DNA of 23,647 nucleotides, from NCBI GenBank assembly GCA_003489395.1, contig DNMN01000004.1, forward strand, positions 32,723 to 56,369, read 5' to 3'. The position numbers and the translations under genes are program-made. The DNA is from Candidatus Yonathbacteria bacterium. Lineage in GTDB: Bacteria; Patescibacteriota; Minisyncoccia; Phycocordibacterales; UBA1550. Positions 15,332 through 21,156 of this stretch are shown here, piece after piece. The first letter of the stretch is position 1. Every line of letters starts with the position of its first letter. Under the pieces are notes generated by a model. That model made no database searches and was not told the origin of the DNA. It saw only the letters and a program-made list of their open reading frames with translations.

Positions 15332-16267
15332 ATGAATCAATTAATTGCACTAGACCTTGCGAGGAATATCGCCACTTCAAGTGTCGCAGTGACTATTTAT
15401 TCAAGCCCCACTGCCGACCCCGACGGTGATGGTGTGCCAAATCAAGACGATGTGAAGCCATTTGATGCCACTGTCTTCGCAAACCTTGTCATCCCGAGTG
15501 AATACTCATTGTGGGAAAAAGAATCATTTGATTTGCCATTCTCGGTGGCTGGGAAGGGGAGTGTCGTGCTTACCCTCTCAAACACCTATTACAACGTAGG
15601 AATAAACCCAATCAAAGACGCTGCGGGGGCAAATATTCCTGCAACAGTAACGACCACGGATGGTGTAATTACTATTACCTTCAATCAAGACACAAAAGAA
15701 GCAAAGAATTACTCCCTTACTCTCACAACTAAGAAGGGTAACACCAAAGAGAGGGAATCGGTTAAGCGAGCACATGAAAGAGAAACGAACCAAGAAAAGA
15801 AACACGAACTCGAAAAGGAGCTCGACTTTGCGAGTGCTCCCATAACTCTTAGTATCACCAACACGGATGCAAACAAAACTACGAGTCAAGCAGGCGCGGT
15901 AGCAATCTACGATAAGCAACAAACAGCTCAACTTCAATACAAATACAAAGAGAGCGATCATAGCACAACGCTCCTCCTGAAGTCCGATGACACAATCAAG
16001 CTCAAGAAAGGACAGCCATTGGAACTTACTGTGAAAGTGACGGGGGTTAAGAAGGATGTACCCTTCACTACTAATATCACTGGCAATTTCACTATGCTCA
16101 GTGTGCTACAGGAAGAAGAACACAAAGACGACGATGATAGAAAGCAAACAAAGTTCTCACTGTTCTATCCTCAGAGCACCACAACAACACAGGAATCAAT
16201 TACTGTTACTACTACAGTAAACGGGGTTACCCAGACGGATGTAGTAAGTGTGAGATTTGAGGAGTGA
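15332..16267 (+). CDS. Orphan C-terminal module C (TSP3 plus beta module)
   Basis: A 311-residue copy of the C-terminal part of the large secreted protein, starting at the point matching its residue 1299 (LDLARNIATSS versus QDLAGNIATSS). It contains the TSP3 motif DPDGDGVPNQDD, WEKESFDLPFSVAGKG, a charged helix and the final beta region ending SVRFEE. Over the last 150 residues it is above 80% identical to the parent by eye, and many DNA differences fall at third codon positions. It has its own ATG (MNQLIA) but no signal peptide, so as it stands the product could not use the Sec pathway. It follows membrane protein 2 by 28 bp and precedes membrane protein 3. It may be an orphan module analogous to displaced C-termini of polymorphic secreted proteins, or a donor for gene conversion. 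Confidence 0.65.
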   Translation: MNQLIALDLARNIATSSVAVTIYSSPTADPDGDGVPNQDDVKPFDATVFANLVIPSEYSLWEKESFDLPFSVAGKGSVVLTLSNTYYNVGINPIKDAAGANIPATVTTTDGVITITFNQDTKEAKNYSLTLTTKKGNTKERESVKRAHERETNQEKKHELEKELDFASAPITLSITNTDANKTTSQAGAVAIYDKQQTAQLQYKYKESDHSTTLLLKSDDTIKLKKGQPLELTVKVTGVKKDVPFTTNITGNFTMLSVLQEEEHKDDDDRKQTKFSLFYPQSTTTTQESITVTTTVNGVTQTDVVSVRFEE

Positions 16268-16272
16268 AGGTA

Positions 16273-16303
16273 AAGCACTCGCATGATAATCATGAGAGTG
16301 CTT
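16273..16303. terminator. Hairpin after module C (possible terminator or attenuator)
   Basis: AAGCACTC (16273-16280) pairs with GAGTGCTT (16296-16303), and inside it CATGAT pairs with ATCATG around one A. There is no clear U-run (AATGTTATT follows), so it may be an attenuator or an mRNA-stabilising hairpin rather than a full terminator. Confidence 0.45.
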
Positions 16304-16330
16304 AATGTTATTAGTTAATTAAAATATATT

Positions 16331-16746
16331 ATGGAAAAGATAAATATGTGGATGACAAAAAACATGGCAATTATTGGATCCATTGGTTTTGTTGCAACGT
16401 ATTTGTTGCTTCAGCGACCATTTGGTTATTTTCTGTACAAATACTGCCAAAATTTTTCTTGGGGAGAAACATGTATGAGTATCATAAATTATTCGGCGTT
16501 ACTCCTATTGTTTTTGGCAGTAATGTTTGTACCGTCAGTAATTTCGTTGTTGTTTAAGAGTGAAGTGTTCGAGTTGTGGAAAAGGACTTTATTTATTTAT
16601 TTATCATAATTGCAATTCCGTGGTATGAGGGTGATGGTTTTTTTCATATTCAAAAAGATATCATTGCGCTAATTTCCTCAATAATTTACGTAATTTTTTC
16701 TGTTTTCTACATTCTCTACAAAAACCAGCAGCTAAAATCTAAGTAA
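16331..16746 (+). pseudogene. Four-helix membrane protein, cassette partner 3, frameshifted at (TTTA)4
   Basis: The ATG frame (MEKINMWMTKNMAIIG) runs 92 codons to TAA at 16607-16609. The family homology continues in another frame from the TTTA repeat (FIIIAIPWYEGDG) to TAA at 16744-16746. Adding one TTTA unit joins the frames to give about 139 residues with four helices, reading RTLFIYLFIIIAIPW across the repeat. The first outer loop has Cys-x8-Cys (CQNFSWGETC), and the cytoplasmic loop KSEVFELWKRT carries the family E-(I/V)-(F/L)-x-x-W pattern. The leader is A/T-rich with TTAATTAA and no Shine-Dalgarno sequence. The tetranucleotide repeat makes reversible phase switching plausible; fixed decay is the alternative. 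Confidence 0.65.
16588..16603 (+). repeat. (TTTA)4 tetranucleotide repeat in membrane protein 3
   Basis: Four perfect TTTA units sit at the frame change. Frame arithmetic: five units (or two) put the downstream 48 codons in frame with the ATG; four units leave them out of frame. Confidence 0.85.
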
Positions 16747-16758
16747 ACATCAGTTGGA

Positions 16759-17010
16759 ATGAATTTATTATTCGCACAAGACATGGCGGGGAATATCGCT
16801 ACTTCTACCATTGCTATCACTATCTACTCGTCTCCCACTGCCGACCCCGACGGTGATGGTGTGTCAAATCAAGACGACGTGAAGCCGTTTGACGCTACTG
16901 TATTCGCTAGTCTCATAATTCCTACCGAATACTCATTCTGGGAGAAAGAAAAGTTCACATTACCATTTTCTTCTGTCCACATTTCACATTTCCCGCCGAG
17001 AGGGGGATAG
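16759..17010 (+). pseudogene. Truncated orphan module D
   Basis: A fourth copy of the module starts MNLLFAQDMAGNIATST at the same boundary as module C, keeps the TSP3 motif (DPDGDGVSNQDD) and WEKEKFTLPFS, then loses homology at about 16970 and runs into unrelated codons and a stop. The break lies about 25 bases before the displaced gyrA tail, so it marks a recombination or deletion junction. It has an ATG and no signal peptide, like module C. Confidence 0.65.
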
Positions 17011-17035
17011 TATCGCGTCACTTAGCTGTCTTTGA
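16997..17035 (+). pseudogene. Displaced 3' end of gyrA (12 codons plus stop)
   Basis: Read in frame from CGA at 16997, this segment encodes [12 protein letters not shown] and a TGA stop, the exact C-terminus of the GyrA encoded at 6504-8972. Thirty-one of 39 bases match positions 8934-8972. Every coding difference is synonymous (GAA/GAG, GAC/GAT, AGT/AGC, TGC/TGT, TTG/CTT) and the stop differs (TAG/TGA). Chance is very unlikely. It looks like the original or an alternative gyrA end left behind when the 8-kb segment was placed at the gyrA 3' end. GCTGTC/GACAGC (17025-17039) forms a small hairpin at its stop. Confidence 0.8.
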
Positions 17036-17040
17036 CAGCC

Positions 17041-17068
17041 GAATATAGAATGTTGAATGTAGAATGGA
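17041..17068 (+). repeat. Four GAATNNN heptads (left arm)
   Basis: Four successive heptamers GAATATA, GAATGTT, GAATGTA and GAATGGA. They are the inverse complement in style of the ATTCNNN heptads at 17177-17225, so the two arrays form imperfect inverted arms around a hairpin and a promoter. Confidence 0.65.
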
Positions 17069-17104
17069 ATACAGGGTACACGACAAAGTCGTGTACCCTG
17101 TATT
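17068..17104. terminator. 17-bp perfect hairpin downstream of the gyrA tail
   Basis: The arms 17068-17084 and 17088-17104 are perfectly complementary with a 3-nt AAA loop (core ACAGGGTACACGAC). There is no U-run, so it may be a processing or stability hairpin, or a protein site, rather than a classical terminator. It directly precedes the methyltransferase promoter. Confidence 0.55.
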
Positions 17105-17105
17105 G

Positions 17106-17134
17106 TTGCATAGCTTTGCCTCACGCGGTACAAT
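17106..17134 (+). promoter_or_regulatory. Candidate promoter of the methyltransferase/solute-binding operon
   Basis: TTGCAT (17106-17111) and TACAAT (17129-17134) are 17 bp apart. The start near 17141 gives a 90-nt leader that contains the ATTCNNN heptad array. Confidence 0.6.
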
Positions 17135-17176
17135 GTATTTACTTATGAGATTTGAATAAGGAATTGGCTCTGCATT

Positions 17177-17225
17177 ATTCTATATTCTATATTCTATATT
17201 CTAAATTCCATATTCAAAATTCTAC
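17177..17225 (+). repeat. Seven ATTCNNN heptads in the methyltransferase leader
   Basis: Seven contiguous 7-bp units: ATTCTAT three times, then ATTCTAA, ATTCCAT, ATTCAAA and ATTCTAC. The array ends five bases before the ATG. The first units are perfect and later ones degenerate. In RNA it could pair with the GAATNNN heptads at 17041-17068 only in read-through transcripts. Confidence 0.75.
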
Positions 17226-17230
17226 TAAAA

Positions 17231-17770
17231 ATGGACATCCCAACATTTTCAAACCCAGAGGCAAACATAGCAACGCTAGGCGTGCGTGAAGGAATGTTTG
17301 TTGCAGACCTCGGTGCTGGGACTGGCGCGTACACTATTCCGCTCGCTGAAAAGGTTGGAGATACAGGGCGTGTGTATGCAGTTGAAGTGCAAAAGGATTT
17401 CCTTACAAATATTAAAAACGCCGCACTGTCCCGAGGTCTGAAAAATGTGGAGCTGTTGTGGGGCGACATTGAGCGTATTGGTGGCACAAAGATCAAAGAT
17501 GAAGGCGTAGATGCTGTCGTAATCTCCAATGTGCTTTTTCAAGCAGAGGATAAGACTGGACTTTTAAAAGAGGCGCGCCGAATTCTAAGGACTGGCGGTA
17601 AGCTACTTATTATAGACTGGAGTGATTCCTTTGGTAATCTGGGACCAACTCCAGAAATGGTTGTCACGAAAGATTCAACTCTCAAAATGTGTGAAAGTGA
17701 GGGATTCGTACTGAAAGATGAAATCCCTGCCGGCGAACACCATTATGGTTTTTTAATGTTAAAATCATAA
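17231..17770 (+). CDS. Class I SAM-dependent methyltransferase
   Basis: A 179-residue Rossmann-fold methyltransferase. Motif I is VADLGAGTGAYT (24-35), the acidic ribose-binding residue is Glu52 in VYAVEVQ, then LLWGDIERIG, VDAVVISNVLFQ (motif IV region), and LRTGGKLLIIDW (post II/III). It resembles the UbiE/Ubie-like and SAM_MT11 groups, but the substrate cannot be told. There is no signal peptide or membrane segment. It starts five bases after the heptad array, without a Shine-Dalgarno sequence, and lies 10 bp before the solute-binding protein gene, so the two are probably co-transcribed. In the proposed ancestral order it would be the next gene after gyrA. Confidence 0.85.
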   Translation: MDIPTFSNPEANIATLGVREGMFVADLGAGTGAYTIPLAEKVGDTGRVYAVEVQKDFLTNIKNAALSRGLKNVELLWGDIERIGGTKIKDEGVDAVVISNVLFQAEDKTGLLKEARRILRTGGKLLIIDWSDSFGNLGPTPEMVVTKDSTLKMCESEGFVLKDEIPAGEHHYGFLMLKS

Positions 17771-17780
17771 TAATACAATC

Positions 17781-19100
17781 ATGCAGAAACCAAAAATTTT
17801 TCAAATGGCGATTATGGGGATTTTTATAGTCCTGCTTATTTTAGGATTCCTAGGTTTTTCTGGGAAGCTCCCCCTTCCAACCAGTAGCAAAGATGTAAAT
17901 TATGGGGAGGTGGTACTCTGGGGAAGCATCCCACTACAAACAATGCAGTCACTCATCGCCAGTAATCTTGCTGCTGAAACGAGCGTTAGAATCAAGTATG
18001 TGGAGAAAAACGCAGAAACCTTCAGCAGAGATTTTACAGAGGCGCTCGCTAGTGGGAAGGGACCTGACATGGTGATTATCGCGCAGGACGAGCTTTTGAC
18101 AAATATGAACAAGTTGGTCGCTATACCTTACCAAACAATCACCGAGCGCGATTTTAAAGATACGTTCATAACGGAAGGAGACATGTTTTTGGTTCCAGAA
18201 GGAATAGTTGCATTGCCGTTTATGATAGACCCAGTCGTGATGTATTGGAACCGTGATATTTTTGCCAATGAGTTTCTTACAACGCCTCCCAAGCTTTGGT
18301 CAGAATTTTATAGTCTTGCCCCAAAGATGACTATTCGCGACCAGTCAGGCAATATAACCAGAAGTTTTGTGCCGTTTGGTGAATACAGAAATATCACCAA
18401 TGTAAAAGAAATACTTTCTGTGCTATTGATGCAGGCCGGTAGCTCCATTGTTCTGAATAATAAAGGAGCGCTCGAAGTCGCGCTTATTACAAAGGGTCCA
18501 GTAGATGTCGAGAATCCTGTAGTTACCGCAATGCGCTTCTTTACAGAGTTTGCAAAGAAGGACAAGGATTCGTATTCGTGGAATCGTTCACTGCCACAAT
18601 CTCGCTCTATGTTTGAAGCTGGCGATCTAGCCATTTATTTTGGTTATGCGAGTGAATACAAATCAATAAAGCAAAAGAACCCACACCTAAATTTTGAGGT
18701 TGCTGTAATGCCACAGGTGAGCAACACTGCAACAAAATTAACCTTTGGTCGCATGCACGGCGTAGCTATTGCCGCTGCAAGTAAAAATCAGGATGGCGCG
18801 TTGCACGCATCAACCTTACTTATCGGCAATGGTGTTATTAAAGGATTAAGCGCAACAACTGGCCTTCCGCCAGTTCGACGCGATCTTGTTGGTATTCGCC
18901 AAACAGATGCGGCATCATCTGTATTCTATGATTCTGCTATTATTTCTCGAGCATGGCACGACCCGTCTCCATCAGAAACAAACTCAGTATTCATGGATAT
19001 GATTGATAGTGTAAATTCCAGCAGAAGTAATATGAGTGATGCGCTTACGACCGCGCATAGAAGTTTTGAAAGGTTGTTGCTGAGCTATAAACAGCAATAA
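17781..19100 (+). CDS. Membrane-anchored extracellular solute-binding protein
   Basis: A 439-residue family 1-like (sugar-type) substrate-binding protein. The N-terminal helix (8-27, QMAIMGIFIVLLILGFLGF) has no lipobox Cys and likely stays as an uncleaved anchor. The first lobe begins YGEVVLWGSIPLQTMQSL and includes ALASGKGPDMVIIAQDELL; hinge-like GIVALPFMIDPVVMYWNRDIF is typical of the family. The second lobe carries MFEAGDLAIYFGYASEY and FEVAVMPQ, and GLPPVRRDL near the end. No ABC permease or ATPase is in the window, and the next genes encode pilin-like proteins. It may be an orphan binding protein or have an assembly-related role. Family is clear, ligand unknown. Confidence 0.8.
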   Translation: MQKPKIFQMAIMGIFIVLLILGFLGFSGKLPLPTSSKDVNYGEVVLWGSIPLQTMQSLIASNLAAETSVRIKYVEKNAETFSRDFTEALASGKGPDMVIIAQDELLTNMNKLVAIPYQTITERDFKDTFITEGDMFLVPEGIVALPFMIDPVVMYWNRDIFANEFLTTPPKLWSEFYSLAPKMTIRDQSGNITRSFVPFGEYRNITNVKEILSVLLMQAGSSIVLNNKGALEVALITKGPVDVENPVVTAMRFFTEFAKKDKDSYSWNRSLPQSRSMFEAGDLAIYFGYASEYKSIKQKNPHLNFEVAVMPQVSNTATKLTFGRMHGVAIAAASKNQDGALHASTLLIGNGVIKGLSATTGLPPVRRDLVGIRQTDAASSVFYDSAIISRAWHDPSPSETNSVFMDMIDSVNSSRSNMSDALTTAHRSFERLLLSYKQQ

Positions 19101-19110
19101 TTGGAAATAA

Positions 19111-19139
19111 TTGACAATTTATACAGCTTGGCAGACAAT
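19111..19139 (+). promoter_or_regulatory. Promoter of the pilin-like cluster
   Basis: TTGACA (19111-19116) and GACAAT (19134-19139) are 17 bp apart, and the ATG at 19146 follows after six bases, giving a leaderless transcript. TATAAA at 19140-19145 is an alternative with poor spacing. Confidence 0.55.
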
Positions 19140-19145
19140 TATAAA

Positions 19146-19547
19146 ATGCGAAAAATTATATTAAACAAGAAAATACGCGTGTCATTACTTGCTTTTGCTG
19201 TATTAGCGATTCCTGTTGTCACCTTGTCGCAGGTGGGGATTCCTTGCGAGGGTACGGCGGCAGACCCTTGTGAGTTTAATGATTTAGTTGTGCTCGCAAA
19301 CAACATTATTAAATTTTTAATGTTCACTGTAGCTGTACCGCTTGCGGCACTTGGTTTTATGTGGGCAGGTGCAAAGCTTGTCCTTAACCAAGATAAAGAA
19401 GGCGAGTGGAGCAAAGCAAAAGAACGTTTTATGGATATTGCGATAGGATTTGGTATCATGCTCGGCGCCTATGTCCTCATAAAGGGTGTTATATATTCAT
19501 TCCTGACTGCTGACCAGATCTCATTTATGCAGTTTATGTTTCAATAA
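19146..19547 (+). CDS. Pilin-like (VirB2/TrbC-type) membrane protein 1
   Basis: A 133-residue protein. The signal peptide is RKIILNKKIRVSLLAFAVLAIPVVTLS. After a short Cys-bearing segment (PCEGTAADPCEF) come two helices (about 50-75 and 93-114) joined by the charged loop KLVLNQDKEGEWSKAKERF. This helix-loop-helix matches the VirB2/TrbC pilin fold, as in the four genes that follow. I chose ATG 19146 over an upstream TTG at 19101, because the promoter overlaps the upstream extension. It is first of five tandem relatives, all on the same strand. It may be a subunit of a conjugation-like or type IV secretion-related pilus. Confidence 0.65.
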   Translation: MRKIILNKKIRVSLLAFAVLAIPVVTLSQVGIPCEGTAADPCEFNDLVVLANNIIKFLMFTVAVPLAALGFMWAGAKLVLNQDKEGEWSKAKERFMDIAIGFGIMLGAYVLIKGVIYSFLTADQISFMQFMFQ

Positions 19548-19567
19548 TACACGCAATAATGTATAAT
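19539..19567 (+). promoter_or_regulatory. Candidate internal promoter before pilin-like gene 2
   Basis: TTTCAA (19539-19544) and TATAAT (19562-19567) are 17 bp apart. The box lies downstream of the ATG at 19559, so the start at 19577 is preferred for the next gene. Confidence 0.5.
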
Positions 19568-19576
19568 TCAGTAAAT

Positions 19577-19936
19577 ATGAAAAAGATTTTTAATATTATT
19601 TTCACAGCTGTTTTTCTAGTAATCCCAACGTACTCAATGGCCGCCTATCAGGCTGGACCAGATACAATTCAAAACCCTATAAAATATTCTACTTTTCCCG
19701 AATTTGTTGCAGCAGTCACAGCAGCAGCAGTTAACGTTTTGATGCCTTTTGTCGTGCTTGCTTTCATTTGGTCAGGATTTCTTTTTGTAAAGGCGCAAGG
19801 AAATGAAAAGGAGCTAGAGACAGCAAAAACAGCGATTTGGTGGAGTGTTATAGGAGCATTCATACTTATGGGAGCATGGGGTTTCGCGCAAATTATTGGG
19901 TCTACGGTTTCTACGATAACAAATGTAACACCATAA
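19577..19936 (+). CDS. Pilin-like (VirB2/TrbC-type) membrane protein 2
   Basis: A 119-residue protein: signal peptide MKKIFNIIFTAVFLVIPTYSMA, then two helices (about 43-68 and 85-110) around the loop VKAQGNEKELETAKTA. The pattern helix, acidic/basic loop, then WWSVIGAFILMGAWGF is that of VirB2/TrbC pilins. The in-frame ATG at 19559 would add six polar residues ahead of the signal peptide and lies upstream of the predicted start point, so 19577 is favoured. It ends three bases before the next gene. Confidence 0.65.
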   Translation: MKKIFNIIFTAVFLVIPTYSMAAYQAGPDTIQNPIKYSTFPEFVAAVTAAAVNVLMPFVVLAFIWSGFLFVKAQGNEKELETAKTAIWWSVIGAFILMGAWGFAQIIGSTVSTITNVTP

Positions 19937-19939
19937 TTT

Positions 19940-20236
19940 ATGACATTAAAAACATTTATTATTGGCGACGCTACTCACACAGGCCTTATTGCGCAAATTG
20001 TTGAGCCAGTGATTGGTTTAATGCTCGCTGGCGCCATCTTTTTTTTCATCTGGAATGTTTTTAAGGTGATAACGCAGAGTAATAAACCGGATGAGCTAGC
20101 GGAGCTCAAATCAAGGGTAATTTGGGGGCTCGTGGCTATCGCTGCTATGGCATCGGTGTGGGGTCTTGTAAACTTAATACTTGGTTCAACAGGGCTAAAT
20201 ACTGGAGCAGTGATCAACATTAGAACTGGGCCATAG
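19940..20236 (+). CDS. Pilin-like membrane protein 3 (no signal peptide)
   Basis: A 98-residue protein with an N-terminus MTLKTFIIGDATHTG lacking a signal peptide, then two helices (about 22-43 and 63-82) joined by KVITQSNKPDELAELKSRV. The second helix motif VIWGLVAIAAMASVWGLVNL closely resembles that of proteins 4 and 5. It lies three bases after gene 2, so translation is probably coupled. Confidence 0.65.
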   Translation: MTLKTFIIGDATHTGLIAQIVEPVIGLMLAGAIFFFIWNVFKVITQSNKPDELAELKSRVIWGLVAIAAMASVWGLVNLILGSTGLNTGAVINIRTGP

Positions 20237-20252
20237 TCCAGCTCTAGTTTCC

Positions 20253-20281
20253 TTGTATTTTTGTTGTTATTTTTCTATAAT
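20253..20281 (+). promoter_or_regulatory. Promoter and leader of pilin-like genes 4-5
   Basis: TTGTAT (20253-20258) and TATAAT (20276-20281) are 17 bp apart. The leader of about 80 nt holds a hairpin TACGAC/GTCGTA (20291-20296 with 20306-20311) and an A/U-rich stretch with TTAATTA motifs before the ATG at 20369. Confidence 0.6.
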
Positions 20282-20368
20282 ATACGCACATACGACCTGT
20301 CTATTGTCGTACGAAAGTTATTAATTATTAGTTATCGTTAATTAAAAGTTTAAATCAGTTTTATTATT

Positions 20369-20734
20369 ATGAATAAAATTATTATAGCTAGCGCCCTCTT
20401 TCTATCTTCATTCTCAGTTGCGTATGCTATTGGAGCAGTAGTTCCTGGCGCTGGTACTACTAGTAGCGTTAGTAGCGCAGTTTCGCTTATTGTGCAGTAT
20501 ATCAACCTGGCAATTGAATTCCTTATTCTCGCCGGCGTTGCATGGGTAATCTGGAATGCCTTCAAGTTTGTAATGGCAGGCGGTGAAGCAGAAAAGCGTG
20601 ATGAGGCTCGTTCAGGTATTATTTACGGGCTCATTGGCATTGCGGTGATGTTGTCAGTTTGGGGCTTGGTAACTTTGGTTATGAGCTCAACAGGACTCGG
20701 AACGACTAAGACAATTGTAGTCCCAGCTGTTTAA
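20369..20734 (+). CDS. Pilin-like (VirB2/TrbC-type) membrane protein 4
   Basis: A 121-residue protein: signal peptide MNKIIIASALFLSSFSVAYA, a Ser/Thr/Gly segment, then two helices (about 44-66 and 84-107) around KFVMAGGEAEKRDEARSGI. The second helix IIYGLIGIAVMLSVWGLVTL is nearly superimposable on those of proteins 3 and 5. This is the most canonical pilin of the five. It has its own promoter and an A/U-rich leader without a Shine-Dalgarno sequence, which may mean it is made in larger amounts as the major subunit (inferred). Confidence 0.7.
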   Translation: MNKIIIASALFLSSFSVAYAIGAVVPGAGTTSSVSSAVSLIVQYINLAIEFLILAGVAWVIWNAFKFVMAGGEAEKRDEARSGIIYGLIGIAVMLSVWGLVTLVMSSTGLGTTKTIVVPAV

Positions 20735-20762
20735 TCTGGTCGCTGCAATAAACGTAACTAAA

Positions 20763-21023
20763 ATGCTTCCTGCATCTGGGTCTCCAATTATAGATAAAAT
20801 CAAAACAGAGATCATTAATCCGATCATTATTCTTTTGGTTGCTGTTGCTGTTGGGTACTTTCTATATGGACTAATGGAGTTCATTAGAAATCAGGACAAC
20901 GAAGACGCCCAAGAGTCAGGCAAGAAACACATGCTGTGGGGTGCTATTGGAATAGCAATAATGTTCAGTGTGTATGGAATTTTGAACCTCGTTAATAACA
21001 TTGCTGGAAGTCTTACGACATAA
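20763..21023 (+). CDS. Pilin-like membrane protein 5 (no signal peptide)
   Basis: An 86-residue protein starting MLPASGSPIIDKIKTEIINP, with two helices (about 20-40 and 58-79) around FIRNQDNEDAQESGKKHM. MLWGAIGIAIMFSVYGILNL matches the second helix of proteins 3 and 4. There is no signal peptide; the first helix probably inserts directly. It ends 23 bases before a strong terminator that closes the cluster. Confidence 0.65.
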   Translation: MLPASGSPIIDKIKTEIINPIIILLVAVAVGYFLYGLMEFIRNQDNEDAQESGKKHMLWGAIGIAIMFSVYGILNLVNNIAGSLTT

Positions 21024-21046
21024 TTACTTTAGACAGATCTTCTCTT

Positions 21047-21080
21047 GAAAAACCCGTGTATAAAAATACGCGGGTTTTTC
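21047..21080 (+). terminator. Terminator of the pilin-like cluster
   Basis: A 15-bp stem (21047-21061 with 21066-21080) with one G-U pair, core AACCCG/CGGGTT, is followed by TTTTTC within its right arm and TTTC after it. Confidence 0.9.
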
Positions 21081-21089
21081 TTTCTAATA

Positions 21090-21124
21090 TAATAAAAAAC
21101 CCGCAACATTGCATTGCGGGTTTT
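21090..21124 (-). terminator. Terminator of the SPFH/membrane protein operon
   Basis: An 11-bp stem (21096-21106 with 21114-21124), core CCCGC/GCGGG. On the minus strand it runs into TTTTTTATTAT. It lies 33 bases after the minus-strand stop and may also back up the plus-strand terminator. Confidence 0.85.
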
Positions 21125-21156
21125 GCCAAAATGGCTATATAATTGCAAACCTTCTT

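Noticed and set aside
13831..16746. Module/membrane-protein array as a CDI- or Rhs-type toxin-immunity set
   Set aside because: No toxin domain can be recognised. The C-terminal modules are conserved rather than variable, and no Rhs/YD repeats or hemagglutinin repeats are present. Kept only as an architectural analogy.
8973..17035. The 8-kb block as a complete integrative element or prophage
   Set aside because: No integrase, recombinase, replication or structural phage gene is present. Only the duplicated gyrA tail supports integration.
17177..17225. ATTCNNN heptads as a CRISPR array
   Set aside because: Units are 7 bp, contiguous and without spacers, and no cas gene is nearby.
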